From Alphaproteobacteria bacterium (GTDB lineage: Bacteria; Pseudomonadota; Alphaproteobacteria; Micavibrionales; Micavibrionaceae), in contig JAIXWE010000002.1 in the NCBI GenBank assembly GCA_027482195.1, positions 1 to 37,193 on the forward strand: a stretch of DNA of 37,193 nt, in the 5' to 3' direction. The notes below the pieces were generated by a model, which worked only from the letters and a program-made list of their open reading frames with translations, had not been told where the DNA came from and made no database searches. The position numbers and the translations under genes were made by a program. Positions 1 through 7,029 of this stretch are shown here, piece by piece. Numbering within the stretch: the stretch's first letter is position 1; each line of letters begins with the position of its first letter.

Positions 1-40
1 AAGTCCCAAAAAAGGCTAAAGATCATGACGCTTTAAATCA

Positions 41-115
41 GCCGGCTTAGCACAGGGGTAGTGCAGCGGTTTTGTAAACCGAAGGTCGGGGGTTCAAATC
101 CCTCAGCCGGCACCA
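41..115 (+). tRNA. tRNA-Thr (anticodon TGT)
   Basis: Full cloverleaf: acceptor stem GCCGGCT (41-47) pairs with AGCCGGC (105-111), D stem GCAC/GTGC, anticodon loop TTTGTAA (71-77) giving anticodon TGT at 73-75, T arm GGGGG-TTCAAAT-CCCTC, discriminator A at 112 and an encoded CCA at 113-115. It reads ACA threonine codons. Its 3' half from the anticodon loop onward is the attachment site of the neighbouring island and is copied at 4364-4409; the gene itself remains intact. Confidence 0.95.
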
Positions 116-459
116 GTTTTCTTTCCACAATCATTATGGGTCTATCAAAAAGCCGCTTGAGTCGGCAGGAACACTTTTTCTCTTATTCAGTCTCTTATTG
201 AGTAAGCCTTGAGTAAAATAGGTTTTTGTGTCCTTCCCGATGCACAGCATGAAGCCTTCTAATTCCGTATCGGAATAAAAGATTTGTTTCTTTGAATCGG
301 ACAGCAACTTATCGATATTGCTTTTGTTTAATTTCAGTTTTGGCATACGTAACCTCCCACAGCTACCCTTTGGCATTTATTACGTGGGACGGAGGAAGTA
401 CATATTGAAAGACCCTGAGTGAGCCCATTCAAACATCTTCAGTAATAGTCATGGAAAAT
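71..459. repeat. Left copy of 389-bp att/int-fragment repeat
   Basis: Aligns without any gap to 4364-4752 (constant offset 4293). The first 46 bp (tRNA 3' half) are identical; the remaining bases are about 88-89% identical by hand count. The repeat covers the att core, the 70-aa Arm-domain gene on the minus strand with its ribosome binding site, and roughly 110 bp upstream of that gene. Homology stops abruptly after the shared ATGGAAAAT. Confidence 0.9.
134..346 (-). CDS. Stand-alone Arm-type integrase N-terminal domain (copy 1)
   Basis: Seventy residues that match the Arm-type DNA-binding domain (DUF4102) of P4-like tyrosine integrases: a KLNKSNIDKL helix, then FYSDTELEGF and TKTYFTQ strands, in the same order as the family. 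The core and catalytic domains that normally follow (full enzymes are about 400 aa) are absent; the frame stops 18 bp from the tRNA end. I chose the internal ATG because GGGAGG sits about 6 bases upstream of it, and that site is conserved in the second copy. In intact elements this domain binds arm sites near att. Here it may be a decayed remnant or a retained small DNA-binding protein; see findings. Confidence 0.7.
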   Translation of the reverse strand: MPKLKLNKSNIDKLLSDSKKQIFYSDTELEGFMLCIGKDTKTYFTQGLLNKRLNKRKSVPADSSGFLIDP

Positions 460-781
460 AGAATATAAGAATTTTATGTGCTTTTACTAAAGCTATGGTT
501 TTGAAAGAAGCATTGTAGCCAAATCGTCCGGAATCAATGCTAAAATTTATGAAGATCTTGATCTTATAATTTCACTTGCAGAGGATGTTTTTTGCCTGGA
601 ATGGATATTGATAAACCAACAGGATTTATTTGATTGAAATCATGCAACATAGATTTGAATCTAATAATATTAGTCATAATATAAACAACGCTCATACTTA
701 AATTTTTTCTTGCTAAAAATTATAGAAAAATGATCTTATTGCCTCATAAGTTCAAAAAATTTTGCGTAAGGGAGTAAAAAC
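347..781. other. AT-rich intergenic region with possible gene remnant
   Basis: 347-459 is the conserved upstream flank of the Arm-domain gene. From 491 to 634 there is a 48-codon open stretch on the plus strand, ending in TGA at 635, without a usable start codon or ribosome site; it could be a gene remnant but resembles nothing I know. CTAATAATATTAG at 661-673 is a perfect AT-rich palindrome. A weak ribosome site (AAGGGAG) precedes the ATG at 782. No RNA gene is visible. Confidence 0.5.
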
Positions 782-2167
782 ATGTCATCTGAGTCCTTTA
801 AAAAACCACCTGAAAATTGGGCACCCAATCATTTCGAAATTCTTGCAGGTCCATCGGCCGTTGTTGATGCTGTCGCTCGTAAAGCGGATGTTAGAGACAA
901 TTTTACCCCAAAAGAATTAGGTGTTGATGCGGGGCGTGCTGTGCTTGATCATTATTATCTGGCAAAGGGTGAAAATAATAAAGGTGGAGAATTCCGCGCA
1001 TCGCTCTCATTCCAAAATGCAACCAATCAAGCATCAAATGCTCTGCCTATTGCTGGTTTAGCGGCCGCAATCGGCGTGGACGCCGCCATTTTTGGTTCAG
1101 CGGCAGAAGGTATGCATCAAGCATCAATTTTGCCATTTAATGCTTTCGCCTTTGGCGCGCTTATATTTGCAACCGCGTTGGGACTTTCTGAGAAATATGA
1201 GAACACTAGCAAAAAGATGTTTTTATATGCGGCTTTAGTAACGGCATCTTTGGGAGCCTCGTTCCTTGCTGCTGATAATGATACATTCAGAGCTAAATTC
1301 ACTGATACAATCACCAGTGTGGTTACAAAAGGAAGCGACGATGAAGAGGCGAGGGTTGCAAGTTTAGAGTCGTCGATAGAGGGTTATCAAAAAAAGATAG
1401 ACGAATATAAGGGAAGGCTGGAAAAAGAAGGTAATGGCGGACAAAACATGCTTGCCGATGGATCAACAGGGAACGATGAACTGGCCAAAGATTTAAGTGA
1501 TGAAATATCTCGTTTGGAAGGCTTGCAATCAAGAGATCAGGCTTCGTTAGATTCCGCAAAGCCTCAACTTGAACAGGCTGAGAGAAAAGACCCAGCTGAT
1601 TTTGCAGGGCGTTTGCTTGCGACCGCTTATACGGCTGCGTGGTTGATTGCGGCTCAGCTTTTATTGTCTGAAGTCATTCGTACAGCTTCAACCAATTTTC
1701 AAAACTTTCGAAATAATATTGTCGCTCGGGTAAGACAAAGAAAATTCGTAAAGGATATTGAGAGCCCAGATCTTGTTAAGCGCTCAGCCACAATCAGGTC
1801 TGCTGTTGCTGTTATGTTGTCTCATTTTTCCGAGAAACTCAGTTTATCAGAGAAAGAAGCGCGGCATCCTAACAAGCATCAAAATTTTGCAAATCTTTAT
1901 CAAGATGAGCCTCATGCATTAATGGTCGAAGCGGGCGCCGGGATTGTTGAGGGCATGATTACGCCACGAGGTCCAAGCCTGTGGGAGCGTATTCAATCTT
2001 TCAGACAAGCTTTTAATGATCGTTCTATCGCCCCAGGTGACGATTCGGGCTTTCAAGTCAATCAAGAAGCACAAGCGAATGATAATGTCGATCCAACAAA
2101 AGGAAGCGCTGGCTCTGATGATGAGTTACGCACATCGACAGGGAAGTCTGGCCCAAACCCAGCCTAA
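782..2167 (+). CDS. Unknown four-helix membrane protein with coiled coil, island cargo
   Basis: I do not recognise this 461-aa protein. Hydrophobic segments lie at about residues 88-110, 117-136, 145-164 and 282-303. Between the third and fourth is a charged region of about 110 residues (roughly 170-280) rich in Glu, Lys, Gln and Ser, likely a coiled coil and most easily placed in one compartment. The C-terminal 150 residues are soluble, with a disordered, polar tail rich in Asp, Asn, Ser and Gly. It starts after AAGGGAG with a spacing of 7. It converges on the other cargo gene 46 bp away, so the two are not one operon. Position between tRNA-derived repeats makes it accessory DNA; a conflict or defence role is possible but unproven. 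Confidence 0.75.
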   Translation: MSSESFKKPPENWAPNHFEILAGPSAVVDAVARKADVRDNFTPKELGVDAGRAVLDHYYLAKGENNKGGEFRASLSFQNATNQASNALPIAGLAAAIGVDAAIFGSAAEGMHQASILPFNAFAFGALIFATALGLSEKYENTSKKMFLYAALVTASLGASFLAADNDTFRAKFTDTITSVVTKGSDDEEARVASLESSIEGYQKKIDEYKGRLEKEGNGGQNMLADGSTGNDELAKDLSDEISRLEGLQSRDQASLDSAKPQLEQAERKDPADFAGRLLATAYTAAWLIAAQLLLSEVIRTASTNFQNFRNNIVARVRQRKFVKDIESPDLVKRSATIRSAVAVMLSHFSEKLSLSEKEARHPNKHQNFANLYQDEPHALMVEAGAGIVEGMITPRGPSLWERIQSFRQAFNDRSIAPGDDSGFQVNQEAQANDNVDPTKGSAGSDDELRTSTGKSGPNPA

Positions 2168-2178
2168 CTTTAAGAGAG

Positions 2179-2200
2179 AAGAAATAGTTTCTTTTTGATT
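2179..2200 (+). terminator. Weak terminator-like hairpin after the membrane cargo gene
   Basis: AAGAAA (2179-2184), loop TAG, TTTCTT (2188-2193) followed by TTT. The stem is short and AT-rich, so efficiency is doubtful, but it sits immediately after the stop codon. Confidence 0.3.
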
Positions 2201-2213
2201 GTATAACTTATTT

Positions 2214-3878
2214 TTAAGCCGCGGATGGGCTTGCTGACTTGCCCATCCGCGCATTGTTTGCGGCAATTCTATTTGCCAAAGATTCCATGGCGGGCTTTCT
2301 CACTGACACGAATGCGCGATAATGGTTTCCTTCAGTTTGGATGACATCTCCCACCTTTGCGCAGCCTTCTTGATGGAATGCAACGGTTTCATTTTCCCAT
2401 GCAGATAATGATGCCGAGTAATCAGCAGCACTTTGTAGTGTGACATCTTCAATCATACTCAAAGTGGCTGTAGTTTCAGGTACCTTAAAGACAACTTGTT
2501 GAATAATAAAATCAATGCCGTATTCTGCGTGTTCTTCTGCGGCAAGGGAAAAATTGTGAACAAGTCCCAAGTGGCGTGATGTAATTTCTCGCTGAGCCTC
2601 TAAGAAAAGTTTTTTAACCTCACCGCGGCGATCAATCAATAATACTTTATCGAGCCACGTGTTCTCAGGAAGTTGTGAGATCGCTTCGTGGGTCGACTGT
2701 GATAATCTGTGTTCTGCGTCTCGGAGCCCTTCGCTATAAGCATCTTTCAAATCGCTCATAAAGGATTTGATAGCATCTTCCTCATTAATATCAGGGCATT
2801 CGTTCAGGCGGCGCGCAAGTTCTTCTTGGAAATTGCGCGTGGCTTCGTTCACAGCGTACAAAACTAATCTGTGGCAACCGGCAATTTCATCTTTCAAACG
2901 TTGAAGCTGTTCTTTCAGCCTTCGATTCTCATTTTCGATCACTTCATCACCAAGAAGCTTACCCAAAGATCTACCCAAAAATGTAAACGCACCCATACTC
3001 ATACCGCCAGTGGCAGCATCGAGACTTATTCCTATTTTCATGCCTAGGGATTTTAAGAACCAAGGAACGCCACCGCTAATGAAGGCATCACCAAGGGAGG
3101 TTTGGTCGTTGGTCACCATTTCGAGTTCGCGTTTAATTGTAGCCAACCCCGAGTATAAGCCGGGTATGGAGTGTAAGCTGGATAAAATCTCAGCAGCATG
3201 ACCAAGATGATCAGAGGCCGCGTCATGAATATGTGCAGACATAAAGTCTTGTATTGCCTGCATGATCTCAACTGACTCGTCTATAACGCCAATCTGATCA
3301 AGAAGATCAACGATCTCCTGCTCAAAGGCATCAAGGTGCGGAGCTACATGTTCACTGATCACTTCATATTGAGTATCAATTGTATCTGTGGCTTCTGATG
3401 CCGCGGCTGTTGCAGCAGCTATTTTTGCAGCTTCTTCCGCTGTTTTCTTGGCCGCCGCTTTCTTTACTTCTTCAAATCTGTATTTGACTTGTTCTACGTA
3501 AAGATGCTCGATTTTATGGCCATAACTTTTCGCTAAAGCACTCAGGAAAACTTCTTTGTTTGCCTGCATATCTTTTTCTATTTGCGGAAAATCTAAAAGA
3601 ATATGGGCGCTCGGGATTTTCAATTTTTTGACGGCCTCGAGAATTGCTTCCCGCGTCTGTCTTGATTTACGAATAGTAGTGCGCATAACGGTCGCTACAG
3701 CTTCAGACTCTTCTGAAATCTTACCGACATAAACATTTTCTTTTTTGAATTTTTCAATATCTGCTGTGGCTGCTTCACAAGCTCTTTTGATAGCCACGCG
3801 TGCAAAGACGTCACGCAAGGCAAAAGTGCCAATCGAAACACCACCAAGAGACGCAGCAACGGTAAACGGATCAAGCAT
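2214..3878 (-). CDS. Unknown large coiled-coil protein, island cargo
   Basis: A 554-aa protein I cannot assign. It begins with a mildly hydrophobic Gly/Ala segment (residues 5-25), followed by long amphipathic helices. Residues about 125-165 are Lys/Ala/Glu-rich (VKKAAAKKTAEEAAKIAAAT), strongly coiled-coil. A Gly-rich moderately hydrophobic stretch at about 265-312 could insert in a membrane or form a tight helical hairpin, and is followed by another charged helix (NENRRLKEQLQRLKDEI). The C-terminal 200 residues look globular. The last codons form a perfect 11-bp hairpin (2220-2251). No nucleotide-binding or nuclease motif is visible. It may work with the convergent membrane protein, as both are the only cargo of this island, but that is inference. 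Confidence 0.75.
   Translation of the reverse strand: MLDPFTVAASLGGVSIGTFALRDVFARVAIKRACEAATADIEKFKKENVYVGKISEESEAVATVMRTTIRKSRQTREAILEAVKKLKIPSAHILLDFPQIEKDMQANKEVFLSALAKSYGHKIEHLYVEQVKYRFEEVKKAAAKKTAEEAAKIAAATAAASEATDTIDTQYEVISEHVAPHLDAFEQEIVDLLDQIGVIDESVEIMQAIQDFMSAHIHDAASDHLGHAAEILSSLHSIPGLYSGLATIKRELEMVTNDQTSLGDAFISGGVPWFLKSLGMKIGISLDAATGGMSMGAFTFLGRSLGKLLGDEVIENENRRLKEQLQRLKDEIAGCHRLVLYAVNEATRNFQEELARRLNECPDINEEDAIKSFMSDLKDAYSEGLRDAEHRLSQSTHEAISQLPENTWLDKVLLIDRRGEVKKLFLEAQREITSRHLGLVHNFSLAAEEHAEYGIDFIIQQVVFKVPETTATLSMIEDVTLQSAADYSASLSAWENETVAFHQEGCAKVGDVIQTEGNHYRAFVSVRKPAMESLANRIAANNARMGKSASPSAA
2220..2251. repeat. Perfect 11-bp inverted repeat inside the 3' end of the coiled-coil gene
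   Basis: CGCGGATGGGC (2220-2230) and GCCCATCCGCG (2241-2251) are perfect complements around a 10-base loop. The structure lies in the last codons of the 554-aa gene, next to its stop at 2214-2216, between two convergent genes. There is no clear T-run on either side, so it is either an unusual terminator or an mRNA 3'-end stabiliser. Confidence 0.6.
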
Positions 3879-4363
3879 AAATTTTTACTCAACTTATAAA
3901 TTTAAATATAAGTTAGCATTTTCTGACAAAATTTAGCAAACAATATAACTTCGAACAGTCTTTCAACAAATTTAAGCCTTGATTAGGGTTAATTCTTGGT
4001 TGGTAGTAGTTAGAACTGATTAAGAATATAGTCTTTATTGATGTAATAATTTGGCTTTGTAAATATTTATCAAATAGTTATCAATATGATTTCACTCCTT
4101 TGGTACGAACAACAGTCGAAGTCCGTTCTGTGATTTGGGCACCGCTCTAATGGGGAGGGTTATTAATTTAGGCTAGTTTGAAGATGGGACTGCCTTCGAA
4201 TTAATAATAGTATAATAATAAAGTGAGCTCAAGGAACTGCGCATGGAATCAAAAAATTTCAAATTCAGTTTTGTGAGAAGCGCGGAATAAGCTTATGATT
4301 TATCAAATAATTTCTAGTAATTTCATCTCAGCTCATGCAAAATAAAAAACTGTTTGGGCAAAA
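3879..4363. other. AT-rich intergenic region at the right end of the island
   Basis: No convincing gene on either strand. It contains one copy of the 55-bp repeat (4208-4262) also found at 6765-6819, and then about 100 bp of AT-rich DNA leading to the right att copy. The start region of the 2214-3878 gene must have its promoter in the first part, but no good -35/-10 pair stands out. Confidence 0.5.
4208..4262 (+). repeat. 55-bp dispersed repeat, copy 1
   Basis: TAGTATAATAATAAAGTGAG followed by CTCAAGGAACTGCGCATGG and an AATC/AAAAAATTTCAA tail. It matches 6765-6819 with only two mismatches by eye. In this copy it lies about 100 bp before the right att repeat, so it marks the distal end of the island unit. 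Confidence 0.8.
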
Positions 4364-4752
4364 TTTGTAAACCGAAGGTCGGGGGTTCAAATCCCTCAGC
4401 CGGCACCAGATTTTTTTCCACAATCATTATGGGTCTATCAAAAAGCCGTTTGAGTCGGTAGGAACACTTTTTCTCTTATTCAGTCTCTTGTTGCGTAAGC
4501 CTTGAATAAAATAGGTTTTTGTATCCTTACCGATGCACAACATGAATCCCTTTAATTTCGTATCAGAATAAAAGATTTGCTTTTTTGAATCCGACGGCAA
4601 CTTGTCAATGTTGCTTTTGTTCAATTTCAATTTTGGCATCCGCCACCTCCCACAGCTATCCTTTGGCATTTATTACGTGGGGTGAGAGATGTACATATTG
4701 AAAGACCCTGAATGGGTCTATTCAAACAGCTTCAGGAATAGTCATGGAAAAT
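4364..4752. repeat. Right copy of 389-bp att/int-fragment repeat
   Basis: Starts with the 46-bp tRNA-Thr 3' half (4364-4409), which cannot fold as a tRNA because the 5' half is missing. It then continues collinearly with 71-459 without gaps. It carries a second copy of the Arm-domain gene. An att copy followed by integrase DNA is what a second tandemly inserted island would leave at its left end. Confidence 0.9.
4427..4639 (-). CDS. Stand-alone Arm-type integrase N-terminal domain (copy 2)
   Basis: Same 70-residue architecture and same stop position as the gene at 134-346, with 7 amino-acid differences between the two from the chosen start. The motifs KLNKSNIDKLPSDSKK, FYSDTKLKGF and TKTYFIQ are typical of the integrase Arm-type domain. 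The ribosome site GGGAGG is retained upstream of the ATG. This copy is slightly closer to the family consensus (Pro at residue 15, LKGF). There is no catalytic domain downstream; the frame ends 18 bp from the att core. Confidence 0.7.
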   Translation of the reverse strand: MPKLKLNKSNIDKLPSDSKKQIFYSDTKLKGFMLCIGKDTKTYFIQGLRNKRLNKRKSVPTDSNGFLIDP

Positions 4753-4888
4753 GGACGGACAGAAAAGTAAGTTTTGAATGATATTTTGTTCTAAGGTTCA
4801 AGTCTTAAAGTCCTTTATATTAGGTGATATTTTGATACCTTAAGTGTAGTATTCTTATAAGAAATAACTTATTGCAGGATTGCTTTAT

Positions 4889-5620
4889 ATGAAGACCTAC
4901 GAAACATTTTCTGTTCTGAATGAACAATCAAATCATCCGATTGTTATCACAGCCGAGCATGCGGGGAATGAGTGGCCAGTGGGTGAGCCTATTTTTGGTA
5001 TGCCACATAATTGGCAAGAACAGCATTACGCTTATGACCGAGGTGTTAGAAATTTTGTTACTGACCTCGCGCGAGCATTGGGGTGTCCTGCTGTTTTGGG
5101 TAAATATAGTCGCGTGTTAATTGATTTGAATCGTGTTCCTGGTGCTGAGGACATTATTAAGACATCAAATGACGGTGTTGAGTTTCCCATGAATCAGAAT
5201 CCGTTAGATCTTTTAAATCAGCGCTTTGATAAATATTACATTCCTTATCATGCAAAAGTAAAAGAGCTATTGTGGAATAAGCCTAATAGATTTCATTTAT
5301 GTGTTCATAGCTATATTCAGAAAAAAATGACAGATGACTTTGATAATCCGTGGCATTTGGGCATTCAATATCCAGTAAGAAATAATTTGGTTCAATCTGC
5401 TCTCGACTATTTTTTGACGCTTGAGGATGCTGTTGTCGCCGATAACCTTCCCTATGATTTGCGCAAAGGTCTGCCTGGCTCCATCAGTTTGCATGCTGCT
5501 GCATTTGGAATGCCAACAGTTGAGTTGGAGTTTCGTGATGATCAATTAACAGACCTTGATCGTTCTTATCATTGGCAGGGCTTAGTTCTAGAATGGATTA
5601 GATCGCTTGCTAAAGAGTAA
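4889..5620 (+). CDS. N-formylglutamate amidohydrolase family protein
   Basis: The 243-aa product has the N-formylglutamate amidohydrolase (FGase) signature: HPIVITAEHAGNEWP near the N terminus, YDRGVRNFVTDLARALGCP, then KYSRVLIDLNRVPG and the C-terminal GMPTVELEFRDDQL with the glutamates expected around the metal site. FGases hydrolyse N-formyl-L-glutamate to glutamate and formate at the end of one histidine-degradation route, but no hut genes are nearby, so the true substrate may be another N-acyl amino acid. I prefer the ATG at 4889, 9 bases after AGGA, over the TTG at 4880. It is followed by a separately promoted GNAT gene. Confidence 0.85.
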   Translation: MKTYETFSVLNEQSNHPIVITAEHAGNEWPVGEPIFGMPHNWQEQHYAYDRGVRNFVTDLARALGCPAVLGKYSRVLIDLNRVPGAEDIIKTSNDGVEFPMNQNPLDLLNQRFDKYYIPYHAKVKELLWNKPNRFHLCVHSYIQKKMTDDFDNPWHLGIQYPVRNNLVQSALDYFLTLEDAVVADNLPYDLRKGLPGSISLHAAAFGMPTVELEFRDDQLTDLDRSYHWQGLVLEWIRSLAKE

Positions 5621-5639
5621 ATTTTTAATAAAAAATTTC

Positions 5640-5669
5640 TTGACATACAGATAACTGTATTAGTATATT
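5640..5669 (+). promoter_or_regulatory. Promoter with embedded palindrome upstream of GNAT gene
   Basis: TTGACA (5640-5645) and TATATT (5664-5669) are spaced by 18 bp. The spacer contains the perfect inverted repeat ATACAG-ATAA-CTGTAT (5645-5660). A repressor dimer bound there would block RNA polymerase. The gene start follows at 5692 with AGGAAA as ribosome site. Confidence 0.65.
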
Positions 5670-5691
5670 AACACAATTAAAGGAAATTATT

Positions 5692-6327
5692 ATGGGTTTG
5701 CAAGATTTTAAAGCCTCTTTTGGCAATGCTGTTGCTGTGGTCAGTTTTTCTGACATCAGAATTGATCAAATATCTTCTATTGAGATGCTTAATCAGGTGG
5801 CAGATAAAGGGCTCATTCGCCTTTATCAAGAGGCGTTCGCTGACCCTCCTTATGATGAAAAATTTGATGATGCTCAGGTTTATGAGATTATGCAGGAGGT
5901 TATTCAATCTTCTGGATTCTTGTTTACCGCAATGTCAAAAGAGTCTCTCGGGCAGATAGTGGCTTTCGTTGCATCAATCCCCCTTGTGGCGAAGCCCAGT
6001 GTAGTAGAGTTTTTAGGAGAAAGGGTGAACCCTGAAACGGCATCATACTTTGCTGAGGATGCGGTCGATAAAAATTTTCGTCGTCGTGGTATTTCAGCAC
6101 AAATGAAGAAAATATTATTAGAAGCAAACGCAGAGTGCGGTTATGAGACTATGGTTCTGAGAACCAGTGCAGATGAACGTAATGTACAGCTTCCTGCTGT
6201 TCTCAAAGCAGGATTTATCCCTATAAAAGATGTATTTCAAGATGTTATGAGTATGAAAAAAGATGGCATTGAGCGTCCAGATCGGCGCTGTTTCTTTTTA
6301 TATGATTTACAGGCCCTAAGGCCTTAA
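5692..6327 (+). CDS. GNAT family N-acetyltransferase
   Basis: A 211-aa protein with the GNAT core: a central strand leading into EDAVDKNFRRRGISAQMKKI (about residues 122-141), which contains the R/Q-x-x-G-x-A/S-type acetyl-CoA loop (here RRRGIS), followed by ETMVLRTSADERNVQL and a GFIPIKD strand, as in motif A/B of the fold. The N-terminal region is LYQEAFADPPYDEKF, which resembles aminoglycoside- or small-molecule-directed GNATs, but the substrate cannot be named. It has its own promoter with a palindrome, so it is probably inducible. The neighbour downstream is a TrpR-like regulator. Confidence 0.8.
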   Translation: MGLQDFKASFGNAVAVVSFSDIRIDQISSIEMLNQVADKGLIRLYQEAFADPPYDEKFDDAQVYEIMQEVIQSSGFLFTAMSKESLGQIVAFVASIPLVAKPSVVEFLGERVNPETASYFAEDAVDKNFRRRGISAQMKKILLEANAECGYETMVLRTSADERNVQLPAVLKAGFIPIKDVFQDVMSMKKDGIERPDRRCFFLYDLQALRP

Positions 6328-6378
6328 ATCTTTTATCTCTTCATTTGACTTGAGCTATAAAATTCTTATCCTTTGGGT

Positions 6379-6672
6379 ATGAAAACAAAAAAGCAGCGGC
6401 AAGACTTATTCAAGGCCTTTCTTCATCTTAAAACTGCGGATGAGGTGGAGAGGTTTATGACGGATCTGTGTACGCCCGGCGAGATAGACGATTTTTGTGA
6501 GCGGTGGGAGATTGCCCAGCTTTTACACCAAGAATCTCATAGCTATCGCGATATAGCGGGGATGACGGGTGCGAGCACGACAACTGTGGCGCGTGTAGCG
6601 CGCTTCCTCAATCAAGAAAGTTACCAAGGTTATAAGATTGTTTTAGAGCGTTTAAAGATTCCGAAGAAATAA
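6379..6672 (+). CDS. TrpR-like protein, YerC/YecD family regulator
   Basis: A 97-aa all-helical protein of the YerC/YecD (TrpR superfamily) group: residues LKTADEVERFMTDLCTPGEI, then EIDDFCERWEIAQLL and a helix-turn-helix SYRDIAGMTGASTTTVARVA. Length and order match the family. These are presumed DNA-binding regulators; E. coli TrpR itself represses tryptophan genes, but this subgroup is not known to bind tryptophan. I used ATG at 6379 rather than the TTG two codons earlier; neither has a clear ribosome site. Its target could be the palindrome in front of the upstream acetyltransferase, which is only a guess from proximity. Confidence 0.85.
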   Translation: MKTKKQRQDLFKAFLHLKTADEVERFMTDLCTPGEIDDFCERWEIAQLLHQESHSYRDIAGMTGASTTTVARVARFLNQESYQGYKIVLERLKIPKK

Positions 6673-6764
6673 AATGATCAGCCTGTTCTTAGTAGATACC
6701 TGCACCTGATATGTGGGGTTGGTTGATGGGCAAGCTGATTTCCGCTCTAAAATTAATAATAATA

Positions 6765-6819
6765 TAGTATAATAATAAAGTGAGTTCAAAGAACTGCGCA
6801 TGGAATCAAAAAATTTCAA
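6765..6819 (+). repeat. 55-bp dispersed repeat, copy 2
   Basis: Same sequence as 4208-4262 apart from two substitutions (GAGTTCAAAG for GAGCTCAAGG). Downstream sequence is unrelated to that after copy 1, so the repeat ends at a recombination boundary at 6819/6820. It may mark the distal end of a second decayed island unit that began at 4364. Confidence 0.8.
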
Positions 6820-7007
6820 GGCATACTTATGCTCAAGTTATCATCATTGATAAGTGTGCCGGGGCTGAAGAATTGGAAACGGGTACAGGTTTAAATTTCA
6901 ATCCAAATGGGTTAAGAGCTCTAACTTATATTGACGCTTTAAAGGAAGATGAGTTTATATTCTTAAACATACCCCCTTCGCATACTCATGATTTTAAATC
7001 AAGATAG
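6780..7007 (+). pseudogene. Remnant of an FAD-dependent monooxygenase (N-terminal piece)
   Basis: The open frame reads the 55-bp repeat and then QVIIIDKCAGAEELETGTGL and NFNPNGLRAL. This resembles the segment just after the Rossmann dinucleotide motif in class A flavin monooxygenases, where a V-x-V-x-E/D strand is followed by GAGI-x-L-x-PNALRAL. The GxGxxG motif that should precede it is replaced by the repeat, and everything beyond about 25 residues afterwards is gone. It is almost certainly a truncated, non-functional fragment produced at the repeat junction. Confidence 0.5.
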
Positions 7008-7029
7008 AAGATTGCCGAGGAGGCGACAA

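Larger units (their letters stand above)
71..4409. mobile_element. Genomic island in tRNA-Thr, bounded by 46-bp direct repeats
   Basis: The 3' half of tRNA-Thr (71-116) is repeated base for base at 4364-4409, the classic footprint of tyrosine-integrase insertion at a tRNA 3' end. Next to the tRNA is a short minus-strand gene for the N-terminal Arm-type domain of such an integrase; no catalytic domain remains. Cargo is a pair of convergent unknown genes (782-2167 and 2214-3878), and the non-coding parts are markedly AT-rich. Because a second integrase-fragment copy follows the right repeat, this is probably the first unit of a tandem array. The element looks unable to move by itself. Confidence 0.8.
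6673..7029. other. Intergenic region holding a repeat and a gene remnant
   Basis: Contains the second 55-bp repeat (6765-6819) directly joined to a flavin-monooxygenase remnant, then the ribosome site of the Hsp70-like gene (GAGGAGG, about 7017-7023). No other gene is seen. Confidence 0.5.

Noticed and set aside
2016-2198. 60-aa plus-strand frame at the end of the membrane cargo gene
   Set aside because: It almost fully overlaps the 461-aa gene in another frame and has no ribosome site.
4364-4408. Second tRNA-Thr gene
   Set aside because: Only the 3' half from the anticodon loop is present; the 5' acceptor strand and D arm are absent, so it is an attachment-site copy, not a tRNA.
5645-5660. 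LexA/SOS box in the GNAT promoter
   Set aside because: The half sites are CAG...CTG, the reverse of the CTG...CAG arrangement of E. coli-type boxes, and alphaproteobacterial LexA uses GTTC-type sites; kept only as an unassigned palindrome.
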